From: Nitrososphaerales archaeon TH5888
Lineage (GTDB): Archaea; Thermoproteota; Nitrososphaeria; Nitrososphaerales; Nitrososphaeraceae
Direction of reading: 5' to 3'
Assembly (NCBI GenBank): GCA_014523595.1
Contig: JAATVN010000207.1
Span: 1-15,254 of the forward strand
Length of the DNA: 15,254 nt
Shown here: piece after piece, positions 7,380 through 14,064 of the stretch
Numbering within the stretch: position 1 is the stretch's first letter
Layout of the letters: each line of letters starts with the position of its first letter
Notes under the pieces: model-generated
What the model was told of the DNA's origin: nothing
What the model saw: only the letters and a program-made list of their open reading frames with translations
The model's database searches: none
Position numbers and translations under genes: made by a program

Positions 7380-8960
7380 TTAAACCTGTAAAAGTGACAG
7401 GACTCTCTTTGGTATTTCATCAAGTTGGCTAACCACCAAGGTCCTTTCATATTCTAGGTATTTCAAATTCAAACCAATATTGATTGCATTGTTTACAGTT
7501 TTTCCCATACCAACAGCAACCATGTGAATTCCATTTAACTTGTAGGTCTTAATTGTAGAGCGTACAGCATTATAGTCAGAAGGTTCACCATCAGTTAAAG
7601 TTATCATTATATCTGGTTTGTATGTTTTCATCAACGGTAACAACAAATTGTAAATTTCTGCTAGTGGTGTCCCTCCGCTTGCTTTAATTTGAACCAAATT
7701 ACGCGCATTTATAGAAGTCCATTTCACATCTGGATGCTTTATAACCCAACAAGTTACTTTTTTGTTTTTAGTACTAAACGCATAAGCAGAAAATTTCACA
7801 TTCAAAAATTTCAAAGCTTCACAAAGGGCAACCGTAGCCTTCTTGTACTCCAATTCGTATTCATCTATGCTACTAGAATGATCTAATAATAGTGCAATTT
7901 TGGTATTTATCGTATTTTTGAAATCAGTGAGAAATGGCTTTGGCTGGGATTCAATTATGGATTCTACATCTATCTCATCTCCCGTCATATCGTGTATTTC
8001 TCTCCATCCTCTTTTCCAAGATCTAATGACTGATTTCAGCTTTCTAATCAAATCGTTATCATAAATTATGCTCTCATCTATACCAACACTATCGGGAACC
8101 TCCAATCCAAATTGTTCCATTGCTGAGTAACCCTTATTGTCTGTTTTTTTACTCTCCTTTACAAGACTTTCATACTCTCCTAATAACTGGGCGCCAGCTA
8201 TAATGTCATTTGAGGATTTTTCCATTTCCTTTTTTCGAATTTTTATCATCTTTTCTATTTCTTTTAGCAGATTTCTTTCTGTCATTGATAATCCAATTTT
8301 ACTTCTAAGGGTAACAATTGGTATAGTAAAAAGAGAATCAATTTGAAGGGTCTTGATTATTCTGGGAATTTGCCGCTCTATCCATTCGGTTCTGTGGTTT
8401 TTTTCTATTGATTCATCAATTAATTCCCTGGCAATGTTCACTGCACTCTGTACCCTATCTGATTCTGATCCGAACAATTCACCCTTGACATAACCAGTAA
8501 TAAGGTATTGAGAGAATGCCTCCACAACCTTATGCTTACCATATAACGAATTCAATAAAGGACGCGATAGCCATGAAATTCCTTCGTTAAAGATTACTTC
8601 GTTCTCCATACCTCTCCATTCTCTTAATCCTAATATCTCTATCCTCTTCAATTCTATTGAGTTTAGAATAAATCCAAAAGCATGGTCATTACTTAGCGCT
8701 TTTGTTGAATGTGCCAATCGCATCGATTCATACCACAAAGAAACACGCCACTGACGATATTTTTGGAATTCTGTTCCGCTATAATATCTTAATGATGGCA
8801 TAGAGATGGTGTTTTTTTCTAGATTCGTAGCGGGAGGCTTGTCTTCTACTACTAAAATAATTGCCTTATTATTTCCAGACCATCTTCTGGAAAGAAACGT
8901 TCCTAGATTTATTAGTACATCATTTCGCAAAGAAAAGTTTTGAACATAAGAGAAGGACAT
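7380..8960 (-). CDS. VWA-domain protein, CbbO/NorD/CobT-like
   Basis: A 526-residue protein with a C-terminal von Willebrand factor A domain (about 350-526) carrying a complete metal-ion-dependent adhesion site: DHSSS (D360, S362, S364), SGGTP (T431) and LTDGEP (D457). The N-terminal part (about 55-330) resembles the helical region of NorD, CbbO and CobT, with KYRQWRVSLWYESMR and IELKRIEILGLREWRGM. Residues about 225-270 are highly charged and may be coiled. Proteins of this type work with a CbbQ/NorQ AAA+ ring to activate or metallate an enzyme, and the preceding gene encodes that partner with only 4 nt between them. I chose the ATG at 8960; a TTG at 8972 would add four residues and overlap the partner's stop. 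No signal peptide is seen, so a cytoplasmic role is likely. The client is unknown; Rubisco and nitric oxide reductase, the known clients of the family, are not indicated here. Confidence 0.82.
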   Translation of the reverse strand: MSFSYVQNFSLRNDVLINLGTFLSRRWSGNNKAIILVVEDKPPATNLEKNTISMPSLRYYSGTEFQKYRQWRVSLWYESMRLAHSTKALSNDHAFGFILNSIELKRIEILGLREWRGMENEVIFNEGISWLSRPLLNSLYGKHKVVEAFSQYLITGYVKGELFGSESDRVQSAVNIARELIDESIEKNHRTEWIERQIPRIIKTLQIDSLFTIPIVTLRSKIGLSMTERNLLKEIEKMIKIRKKEMEKSSNDIIAGAQLLGEYESLVKESKKTDNKGYSAMEQFGLEVPDSVGIDESIIYDNDLIRKLKSVIRSWKRGWREIHDMTGDEIDVESIIESQPKPFLTDFKNTINTKIALLLDHSSSIDEYELEYKKATVALCEALKFLNVKFSAYAFSTKNKKVTCWVIKHPDVKWTSINARNLVQIKASGGTPLAEIYNLLLPLMKTYKPDIMITLTDGEPSDYNAVRSTIKTYKLNGIHMVAVGMGKTVNNAINIGLNLKYLEYERTLVVSQLDEIPKRVLSLLQV

Positions 8961-8964
8961 TTTC

Positions 8965-9774
8965 TTACACAAAAATTGAAGTTATCATGTCCATAACCTT
9001 TCTATATTCTACTTCTCCCCACTGATCATAAACATTAGCATATACTACTTCAGCAGCTTTCTTGGGAGATACTTGATTTGTCAACAGTCTTGCAAATGCT
9101 ATAGACTCTCTTATGCTGGGACTGTAGTATAGCTCCTCCAATGAGGCTGCTTCTCTCAGACTATTGGCCAGTTTAAGTGCATTGTCAATGTCACTCTCTT
9201 GTGAAGAATCAAAGTTTACGTGGTATTTTATAATCTGCTTCTCAATTTCTTTGGGTGGATATTCGAGTCTCAGTCTGACTGGAAATCTGCTTAGTATTTG
9301 TGGCGGTAATTCCTTTGTTCCTTCATGAGATAGTGGGTTGATCGTAGCAAAAACAAACCAATTATCGAATGCATTGATTACTTGACCATCGGCTTCTTTC
9401 AATACAATCTGTCGTCTATCATCAAGTGCTTCATCAAGTCTCAGAAGTACATCAGCTTCTGCTGCATTAAGTTCATCAAGATATAGAATTCCGCCGTCTC
9501 TCATGGATTTGATCAAAATGCCTTCTACAAATGTAACTTCTCCTTGATTCATGGTTTTAGTTCCAACCAAATGCGATTCGCGGGTTCTTAAACTGAAATT
9601 AATTGAATAAAGCGGCTTTTCAATATCCGAAGCAAATTTTCTAACCAAACTAGTTTTACCAGTGCCTTTTGGTCCTATTATAAGTACAAAAAGTGACGAA
9701 TCATATGCCTTCTTAATTATATTAAACGAATCATTCCAATCAAAATAATTGGAACTAGATGAGTCTTTTGTCAT
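8965..9774 (-). CDS. MoxR-family AAA+ ATPase, CbbQ/NorQ-like
   Basis: A compact 269-residue AAA+ ATPase of the AAA_5/MoxR group. Walker A is GPKGTGKT (34-41), Walker B is ILYLDEL (96-102, D100 and E101), sensor 1 is N146 in FATINP, and the arginine finger candidate is R163 in LSRFPVRL. The NLVG-type loop seen in CbbQ, NirQ and NorQ appears as RESHLVGTKTMNQGEVTF (65-82). Such ATPases form hexamers that act with a VWA adaptor to remodel or insert metal into a client enzyme. The VWA gene follows directly, with no room for anything between. It is separated from the upstream AAA/VWA pair by 47 nt containing its own TATA-like box, so it can be expressed separately. The ATG at 9774 is the only nearby one in frame and begins just before the domain. 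Confidence 0.88.
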   Translation of the reverse strand: MTKDSSSSNYFDWNDSFNIIKKAYDSSLFVLIIGPKGTGKTSLVRKFASDIEKPLYSINFSLRTRESHLVGTKTMNQGEVTFVEGILIKSMRDGGILYLDELNAAEADVLLRLDEALDDRRQIVLKEADGQVINAFDNWFVFATINPLSHEGTKELPPQILSRFPVRLRLEYPPKEIEKQIIKYHVNFDSSQESDIDNALKLANSLREAASLEELYYSPSIRESIAFARLLTNQVSPKKAAEVVYANVYDQWGEVEYRKVMDMITSIFV

Positions 9775-9796
9775 TCATTATCTATTTTTAGTACAT

Positions 9797-9807
9797 GTAA
9801 ATAAAAA
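9797..9807 (-). promoter_or_regulatory. TATA-like box of the second AAA/VWA pair
   Basis: Minus-strand TTTTTATTTAC is centred 28 nt upstream of the ATG at 9774 in the 47-nt gap after the upstream VWA gene. This is the leaderless spacing seen elsewhere in the window and implies an internal promoter. Confidence 0.5.
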
Positions 9808-9821
9808 CTAATTGTTGATTT

Positions 9822-11168
9822 TCAATTAGACCTTAATATAGATTTTTTGTCATTCAGGTAATCTGTAATTAGAATCTTATCTATTTCAGCTGGATTGATA
9901 TAATATGATCTCCCCTTGACATATTTTTCCAACTCATTTACGTAGCTTAACAAAGAATCTTCCTCACTAACCATGATTGTATCTATATCAATGCCTAATT
10001 TATGACATTTTCGTGCTTCCAGAATTGTCTTTTCACCGATATATTGGTCAACCTGTCTATATCTATAGCAAAGGTAAACTAATTTCCCTGATTTAGTATC
10101 AAGTGATAAGTCCTGTTTTTGCTTTGCTGAATTTAGTGTTTCCTTATCAAGAGCATAAAATTGGGAATAGGGCCTTTCACATAATATTTTATTTCGTTCT
10201 TGTTCTGTATCGATGAAGCAGGCACTAGGATGCCCATCTGTCACAAGGACAATTTTCTTGTTAACAGTGGTTTCATTTTGTAGAATTTTCTTTGCCAGTC
10301 TAAAAGCGGCCTGGTAATTGGTATAGTGCATGAAGCCTACGCCTGAATCAAAAGTCTTGAGATAAGGTATATCGTATGGTGATACCTTTGAGGCCAAAGC
10401 CCCAAAACCTACTATACGAATTGAATCTGACGGGAAAAATTTTTGGTTTAATAAAAACAAACTCCATAATGCTTTTTTTGCTGCCTCTATTCTACTCATG
10501 TCCCCAAACATTGTTGAATATCTCATAGTAGAACTCAAGTCAATACAGTAAACAACTGCAACACTAACTTCTCTCTTTGTTTCATAAACTTCCAAATCAT
10601 CTGGTTGTAAGTCAATTGGCAATTGAATAGACGATCTGGAATCAGATCTTCTTTGAATAGCATTTAATAATGATCTTGGAACATTAATTAATCTCAGGTC
10701 GTCAGACGGTTCGTATTTTTTTGTCGAATCTAAATTTAACGAACCGCTTCCACTAAATGTAGTCTCATGCAGTCCAATAGTTCCTTTATTAAGAGCTCTA
10801 ATTACATCTTCTAGCAATTTTCCTCCTACTGCAAAAAATCCTTTTTTACTTAGCCATTTTCTTGAATCTTTGATATACCCCAACTGCTGGAGTTGGGCTA
10901 TTATCGACGATTCCGTCCTACTGGGTTTAGATTTATCTGATTCACTCTGACTATTTTCTCTCTCCTTCTTCAGGTTCTGTAGTTCCTGCTCAATTTCTTC
11001 CAGTTTTGGCTGATCTTCTTTCATAATTTCCCTGCCCAAGACTTTAAGAAAATCCTGGAGTAAACTCTTTGGAATTGATTTTGTTGGAGCCTTATCTTCC
11101 TTTTCTTCTGGAAAGTCAATGATTTTATGATAAGTAAATTTCTTGATGTTATTTCTATATATGGACAT
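9822..11168 (-). CDS. VWA-domain protein, partner of the upstream MoxR-like ATPase
   Basis: A 448-residue protein. The N-terminus (1-95) is charged, with a likely coiled coil at about 50-75 (LEEIEQELQNLKKEREN). A linker containing HETTFSGSGSLNLDSTKKY (134-152) and DLRLINVPRSLLNAIQR (157-173) resembles the segment that precedes the VWA domain in proteins encoded beside MoxR/ChlI ATPases. The VWA domain (about 200-400) has MIDAS residues D210, S212 and T214 (DLSST, a DxSxT variant of DxSxS), a candidate T283 in HYTNYQAA, and D311 in VTDGHP. It contains five Cys residues without a regular metal motif. The ATG at 11168 has a strong Shine-Dalgarno sequence, and the gene overlaps the ATPase gene by 14 nt, so translation is likely coupled. 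By analogy with ChlI/ChlD and MoxR/VWA pairs it should be the adaptor subunit. No client can be named. Confidence 0.82.
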   Translation of the reverse strand: MSIYRNNIKKFTYHKIIDFPEEKEDKAPTKSIPKSLLQDFLKVLGREIMKEDQPKLEEIEQELQNLKKERENSQSESDKSKPSRTESSIIAQLQQLGYIKDSRKWLSKKGFFAVGGKLLEDVIRALNKGTIGLHETTFSGSGSLNLDSTKKYEPSDDLRLINVPRSLLNAIQRRSDSRSSIQLPIDLQPDDLEVYETKREVSVAVVYCIDLSSTMRYSTMFGDMSRIEAAKKALWSLFLLNQKFFPSDSIRIVGFGALASKVSPYDIPYLKTFDSGVGFMHYTNYQAAFRLAKKILQNETTVNKKIVLVTDGHPSACFIDTEQERNKILCERPYSQFYALDKETLNSAKQKQDLSLDTKSGKLVYLCYRYRQVDQYIGEKTILEARKCHKLGIDIDTIMVSEEDSLLSYVNELEKYVKGRSYYINPAEIDKILITDYLNDKKSILRSN

Positions 11169-12798
11169 AGATACCTTCCTTCCTATCCAATATTGGTGGA
11201 TCTGTAAATCTAAGGCCCTCTAGTATTAATTCAGTTACTGATGCGAGATACTCGGGATCTTTCGTGTCTCTAAGAGTGTCAAAATTTATTTCATTTTCTC
11301 GTAAAGCCACTTCAAAGTGCTTTTGATCTTGTGCTATATTAACTGCCACAATATCCATTATTTCCCTTAATGAATCAAACTTACTTACCTGTGCCTGATA
11401 GCTTTTGGGACCCTTGCTTTTACTGATGATGTCTTGAGAGACATGAAAAGTCTTATTGATTTTGAATTCATTCTTTAGACTTATTAGTTTTTCAGGAGGA
11501 AGGTCTGCGACATAATGAGCACATATTTTTTTGACTGCATCAGATATTATAGTATCCAAAATATTCATTCTGTTTTCATAACTATCATCTATCTCTGAAA
11601 GTTCAAATTTTGAAGTTTGATGAATTGAATAAATGTCACTAAAACGAGGAACAGCTTTGATGTTATTAATAATGCCTCTTACTCGTTCAGCTTCTGATAT
11701 CAAGATCTCTAATGAATGAATAGACATTCTTACACTTACTCCCTTTTCATGATTTATTTCGGGATGTCCCCGAGCAATCATAGTAATTTCAGCTAGAGTT
11801 CTTAAGATAAATATCGGTAACACTATGCTCCTTAAATTGGAAATGTTTGCTTCCTGAAGCATTATCATCATTTCATCGTAAACCTTTTTTGGATATCTAG
11901 TAATGATATGACTCTTCAATCTATCATAAAGAGGTTCTATTATTTTGCCCGAATGAGTATAATCTATTGGGTTTGCAGTAGATATTATTCTTGTATCTGG
12001 TTTGAATATTACAGGATAGGACCCAGTAGTGTAGATACCTTCTTGCAAGACACTCAGTAAGGCTACCTGTTTTCTAGGGTCAAGCACAGGTAATTCGTCA
12101 ATACAAAATACACCGTGTCTGGCTAAGAGCAGCTGACCAGGTGAATATGACTCCATATTGTATATCTCTACTCCTCTTTTTGCTATTTTTATTGCGTCAA
12201 TCTGCCCCACCAGATCCTTTACAGAAATATCTGGTGTAGCGAGAACGTATTTGAAGCGACTGGGTCCATCAATCCAGATTATTTTGGTATCAAGTCTGTT
12301 ATTTCTTATCTTGTCCTCGGTTTCAGTAGAAATATAAAATTCTGGTCTAGCTCGTGTGATCTCCTTGTCGTTTAATAATGATACAAGTTCACTTTCTGGA
12401 ATTAGAGTTGGAATATCATTTGTAATAGATCCTTCCACAATCGGAATTGGAGAGAGTAAATTTTTTGCTACGGTCTCTGCAATCTTGGTCTTTGCCTGTC
12501 CAATTTGACCCACAAGTAATATGTCATGTGAAGAAAGTATTGCTCTATTAAGAGACGGAACTATGTCCTCATCATAACCAATGATTCCTGAATATGGAAA
12601 CTGTTGCCTTTTCAGTTTTATGATTAAATTTCCTCTAAGTTGATCATTTGCAGATACATGTTTGTAATTGATTGATAGCAAATCTTCGAGTGTTTTTATA
12701 TCCTTATAGTTTTCAGGTAAACCTGGAACTGTTTCGAGATAATCAGGATTTGAAATATAACTTTTATGAACAATATCCTTAAAATTTTCAGAAATCAA
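11155..12798 (-). CDS. MoxR/magnesium chelatase-like AAA+ ATPase, long form
   Basis: A 547-residue AAA+ protein. The sequence LPENYKDIKTLEDLL (27-41) and the GIIGYDEDIVPSLNRAIL segment (71-88) precede Walker A GQIGQAKT (97-104). The Ala before Lys is common in MoxR ATPases. An insert (about 135-200) holds ATPDISVKDLVGQIDAIK. Walker B is GVFCIDEL (229-236, D234 and E235), sensor 1 is STANP (273-277), and the arginine finger candidate is R293 in PLYDRLKSHI. The C-terminal 200 residues are helical and unassigned. It resembles ATPases encoded next to VWA genes in Actinobacteria and other soil microbes and is clearly a different subfamily from the 269-residue ATPase downstream. The only possible start near the family N-terminus is TTG at 12798, directly after an in-frame TAA. 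A TATA-like box 30 nt upstream fits a leaderless transcript beginning at that TTG. It is the first gene of the four-gene cluster. Confidence 0.85.
   Translation of the reverse strand: MISENFKDIVHKSYISNPDYLETVPGLPENYKDIKTLEDLLSINYKHVSANDQLRGNLIIKLKRQQFPYSGIIGYDEDIVPSLNRAILSSHDILLVGQIGQAKTKIAETVAKNLLSPIPIVEGSITNDIPTLIPESELVSLLNDKEITRARPEFYISTETEDKIRNNRLDTKIIWIDGPSRFKYVLATPDISVKDLVGQIDAIKIAKRGVEIYNMESYSPGQLLLARHGVFCIDELPVLDPRKQVALLSVLQEGIYTTGSYPVIFKPDTRIISTANPIDYTHSGKIIEPLYDRLKSHIITRYPKKVYDEMMIMLQEANISNLRSIVLPIFILRTLAEITMIARGHPEINHEKGVSVRMSIHSLEILISEAERVRGIINNIKAVPRFSDIYSIHQTSKFELSEIDDSYENRMNILDTIISDAVKKICAHYVADLPPEKLISLKNEFKINKTFHVSQDIISKSKGPKSYQAQVSKFDSLREIMDIVAVNIAQDQKHFEVALRENEINFDTLRDTKDPEYLASVTELILEGLRFTDPPILDRKEGIYVHI
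11173..11184 (-). promoter_or_regulatory. Shine-Dalgarno of the 448-aa VWA gene
   Basis: Minus-strand AGGAAGGAAGGT ends 4 nt before the ATG at 11168 and lies within the end of the upstream ATPase coding sequence. It supports coupled translation from a shared mRNA. Confidence 0.65.
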
Positions 12799-12823
12799 TT
12801 ATTCATCAGCTCGATCTACTAAC

Positions 12824-12832
12824 AAATTTAAA
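12824..12832 (-). promoter_or_regulatory. TATA-like box of the AAA/VWA cluster
   Basis: Minus-strand TTTAAATTT is centred 30 nt upstream of the TTG start at 12798. It predicts transcription starting at or within a few bases of the start codon. Confidence 0.5.
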
Positions 12833-12893
12833 GCTTTCAAAGCATATTTTGGTTTTGTCATAATACGTTGACTCTTGTAGTTTCCTTTCGCAT

Positions 12894-12911
12894 AAGTATG
12901 TCAAGTATGTC
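12894..12911. repeat. Tandem 9-bp direct repeat upstream of uS13
   Basis: AAGTATGTC occurs twice without a gap, ending 8 bp upstream of the uS13 TATA-like box, where a factor-binding site or extended BRE could act. With only two copies, chance or slippage is a reasonable alternative. Confidence 0.4.
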
Positions 12912-12918
12912 AGCATGG

Positions 12919-12927
12919 TTTTTATTT
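12919..12927 (+). promoter_or_regulatory. TATA-like box of the uS13-uS4 operon
   Basis: TTTTTATTT is centred 27 nt upstream of the TTG start at 12950, with no Shine-Dalgarno sequence between. Two ATGs at 12934 and 12937 are out of frame with uS13. Confidence 0.5.
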
Positions 12928-12949
12928 CGGAAAATGATGGACGTAAATA

Positions 12950-13537
12950 TTGTCGATATCCGAATATAGGCATATCCTAAGAATAGCAGGGAAAGACATT
13001 GAGGGCAGCAAGAAAATCATTATTGCCCTAAGTCAAATTAAGGGTTTAGGTTATAATTTGTCTCAGGTAATTCTACAATCGTTGAATATCAGTTCTAATA
13101 TGAGAATAGGATTTTTAACGGAAAAAGAGGTGAGCGACATTGAAGCTGCAATAAAAAATCCCTCTTTGATAGGAATTCCAAATTGGTATTTGAACAGAAG
13201 AAAAGATAGTGACACAGGCACAGACAAGCATTTGTTAACATCAGATCTTGATTTTACTATATCAGCTGATATTGAAAGAGAAAAAACCGTCTATAGTTGG
13301 AGAGGCTATCGACACATGTTTGGACTTAGAGTCAGAGGCCAATGTACTCGAACAACTGGTAGAAAAGGCGGTGCAGTTGGAGTAAAGAAGGTTACATTGA
13401 GACCTACAGCCGGTGGCCCCGGTGCTCCTGGCGAAGCAAAGGAAGCCGGTGCTGCTGCACCTTCAACTGAATCTGCAACTCCAGAGGCTTCAACTCCAAA
13501 AAGCAGTGCACCTAAATCTCCAGAAACTAAAGAATAG
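12950..13537 (+). CDS. rps13: 30S ribosomal protein uS13 with C-terminal extension
   Basis: A 195-residue archaeal uS13, which sits in the head of the small subunit and contacts the large subunit and P-site tRNA. EYRHILRIAGKDIEG (5-19) and IKGLGYN (30-36) are the conserved N-terminal region with the helix-two-turns-helix. RVRGQCTRTTGRKGG (127-141) is the RNA-binding motif; Cys occupies the position that is Arg in most uS13. From about residue 153 a tail of some 40 residues rich in Ala, Pro, Ser, Thr and Glu follows, making the protein longer than the usual 150. The start must be TTG at 12950: a stop lies two codons upstream in frame, the homologous N-terminus begins here, and the TATA spacing fits a leaderless mRNA. 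uS4 follows after 9 nt. Confidence 0.93.
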   Translation: MSISEYRHILRIAGKDIEGSKKIIIALSQIKGLGYNLSQVILQSLNISSNMRIGFLTEKEVSDIEAAIKNPSLIGIPNWYLNRRKDSDTGTDKHLLTSDLDFTISADIEREKTVYSWRGYRHMFGLRVRGQCTRTTGRKGGAVGVKKVTLRPTAGGPGAPGEAKEAGAAAPSTESATPEASTPKSSAPKSPETKE

Positions 13538-13542
13538 TGAGG
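13537..13542 (+). promoter_or_regulatory. Shine-Dalgarno of uS4
   Basis: GTGAGG lies 4 nt before the ATG at 13547 and begins on the last base of the uS13 stop codon. Confidence 0.5.
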
Positions 13543-13546
13543 CAGA

Positions 13547-14050
13547 ATGGGAGATCCAAGAAAACCAAGAAAAAGTTATAGAAGGCCAAGGCGAATATGG
13601 AATTCTGACCAATTAAGTTCGGAATTGTATATTATCGGTTCTTATGGACTCAGGAACAAAAGAGAATTATGGAAGGCACAAACAAAAGTTGCAAATTTTA
13701 GGAATCAAGCAAGAACATTGCTTGCGCTGACCCTTGAAGATAGACAGGAAAAGGAATCGATTCTATTGTCATTCATAAATAGGCTAGGTTTGACCAGTAC
13801 TGCTTCTTTAGATGATATTTTGAACTTGAAAATTGAGGATATACTCGATAGAAGATTGCAGACAATCGTGATGAGAAAAATGGGTTTGAAATCTCCCTTC
13901 CAAGCAAGGCAAGTTGTAATCCACGGTCATGTATCAATCGGAAATAGGAAGGTAAACTTACCCGGATATCTAGTAAAGAAAGAAGATGAACCAAAAATAC
14001 TAGTTCATGTAGTAGCACCAAACAAGACAACAGAAGCCGCAGCCAGTTAG
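13547..14050 (+). CDS. rps4: 30S ribosomal protein uS4
   Basis: A 167-residue archaeal uS4, a primary 16S rRNA-binding and assembly protein of the small subunit body. The basic N-terminus GDPRKPRKSYRRPRRIW is typical of archaeal and eukaryotic forms. The helical S4 N domain follows (about 20-100), then the S4 RNA-binding fold (about 102-145) with RRLQTIVMRKMG, ARQVVIHGHVSIGNRKVNLPGYLV. The N-terminus has no zinc-binding cysteines. It is translated from the uS13 mRNA with a short Shine-Dalgarno sequence. In many archaea uS11 and an RNA polymerase subunit gene come next. Here a convergent regulator gene ends 14 nt downstream, so the operon stops at two genes. Confidence 0.95.
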   Translation: MGDPRKPRKSYRRPRRIWNSDQLSSELYIIGSYGLRNKRELWKAQTKVANFRNQARTLLALTLEDRQEKESILLSFINRLGLTSTASLDDILNLKIEDILDRRLQTIVMRKMGLKSPFQARQVVIHGHVSIGNRKVNLPGYLVKKEDEPKILVHVVAPNKTTEAAAS

Positions 14051-14064
14051 CATCTAAAAATTAC

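Noticed and set aside
8961..8972. TTG start for the NorD-like VWA protein
   Set aside because: An in-frame ATG four codons later clears the upstream stop; no motif is lost by using it.
12481..12520. Ala in place of Gly before the Walker A lysine (GQIGQAKT) as a possible inactivating change
   Set aside because: GLAKT-type Walker A motifs are common in active MoxR ATPases, so this is not a defect.
13413..13616. 67-aa ORF overlapping the uS13 tail and uS4 start
   Set aside because: A frame shadow caused by the repetitive codons of the uS13 tail.
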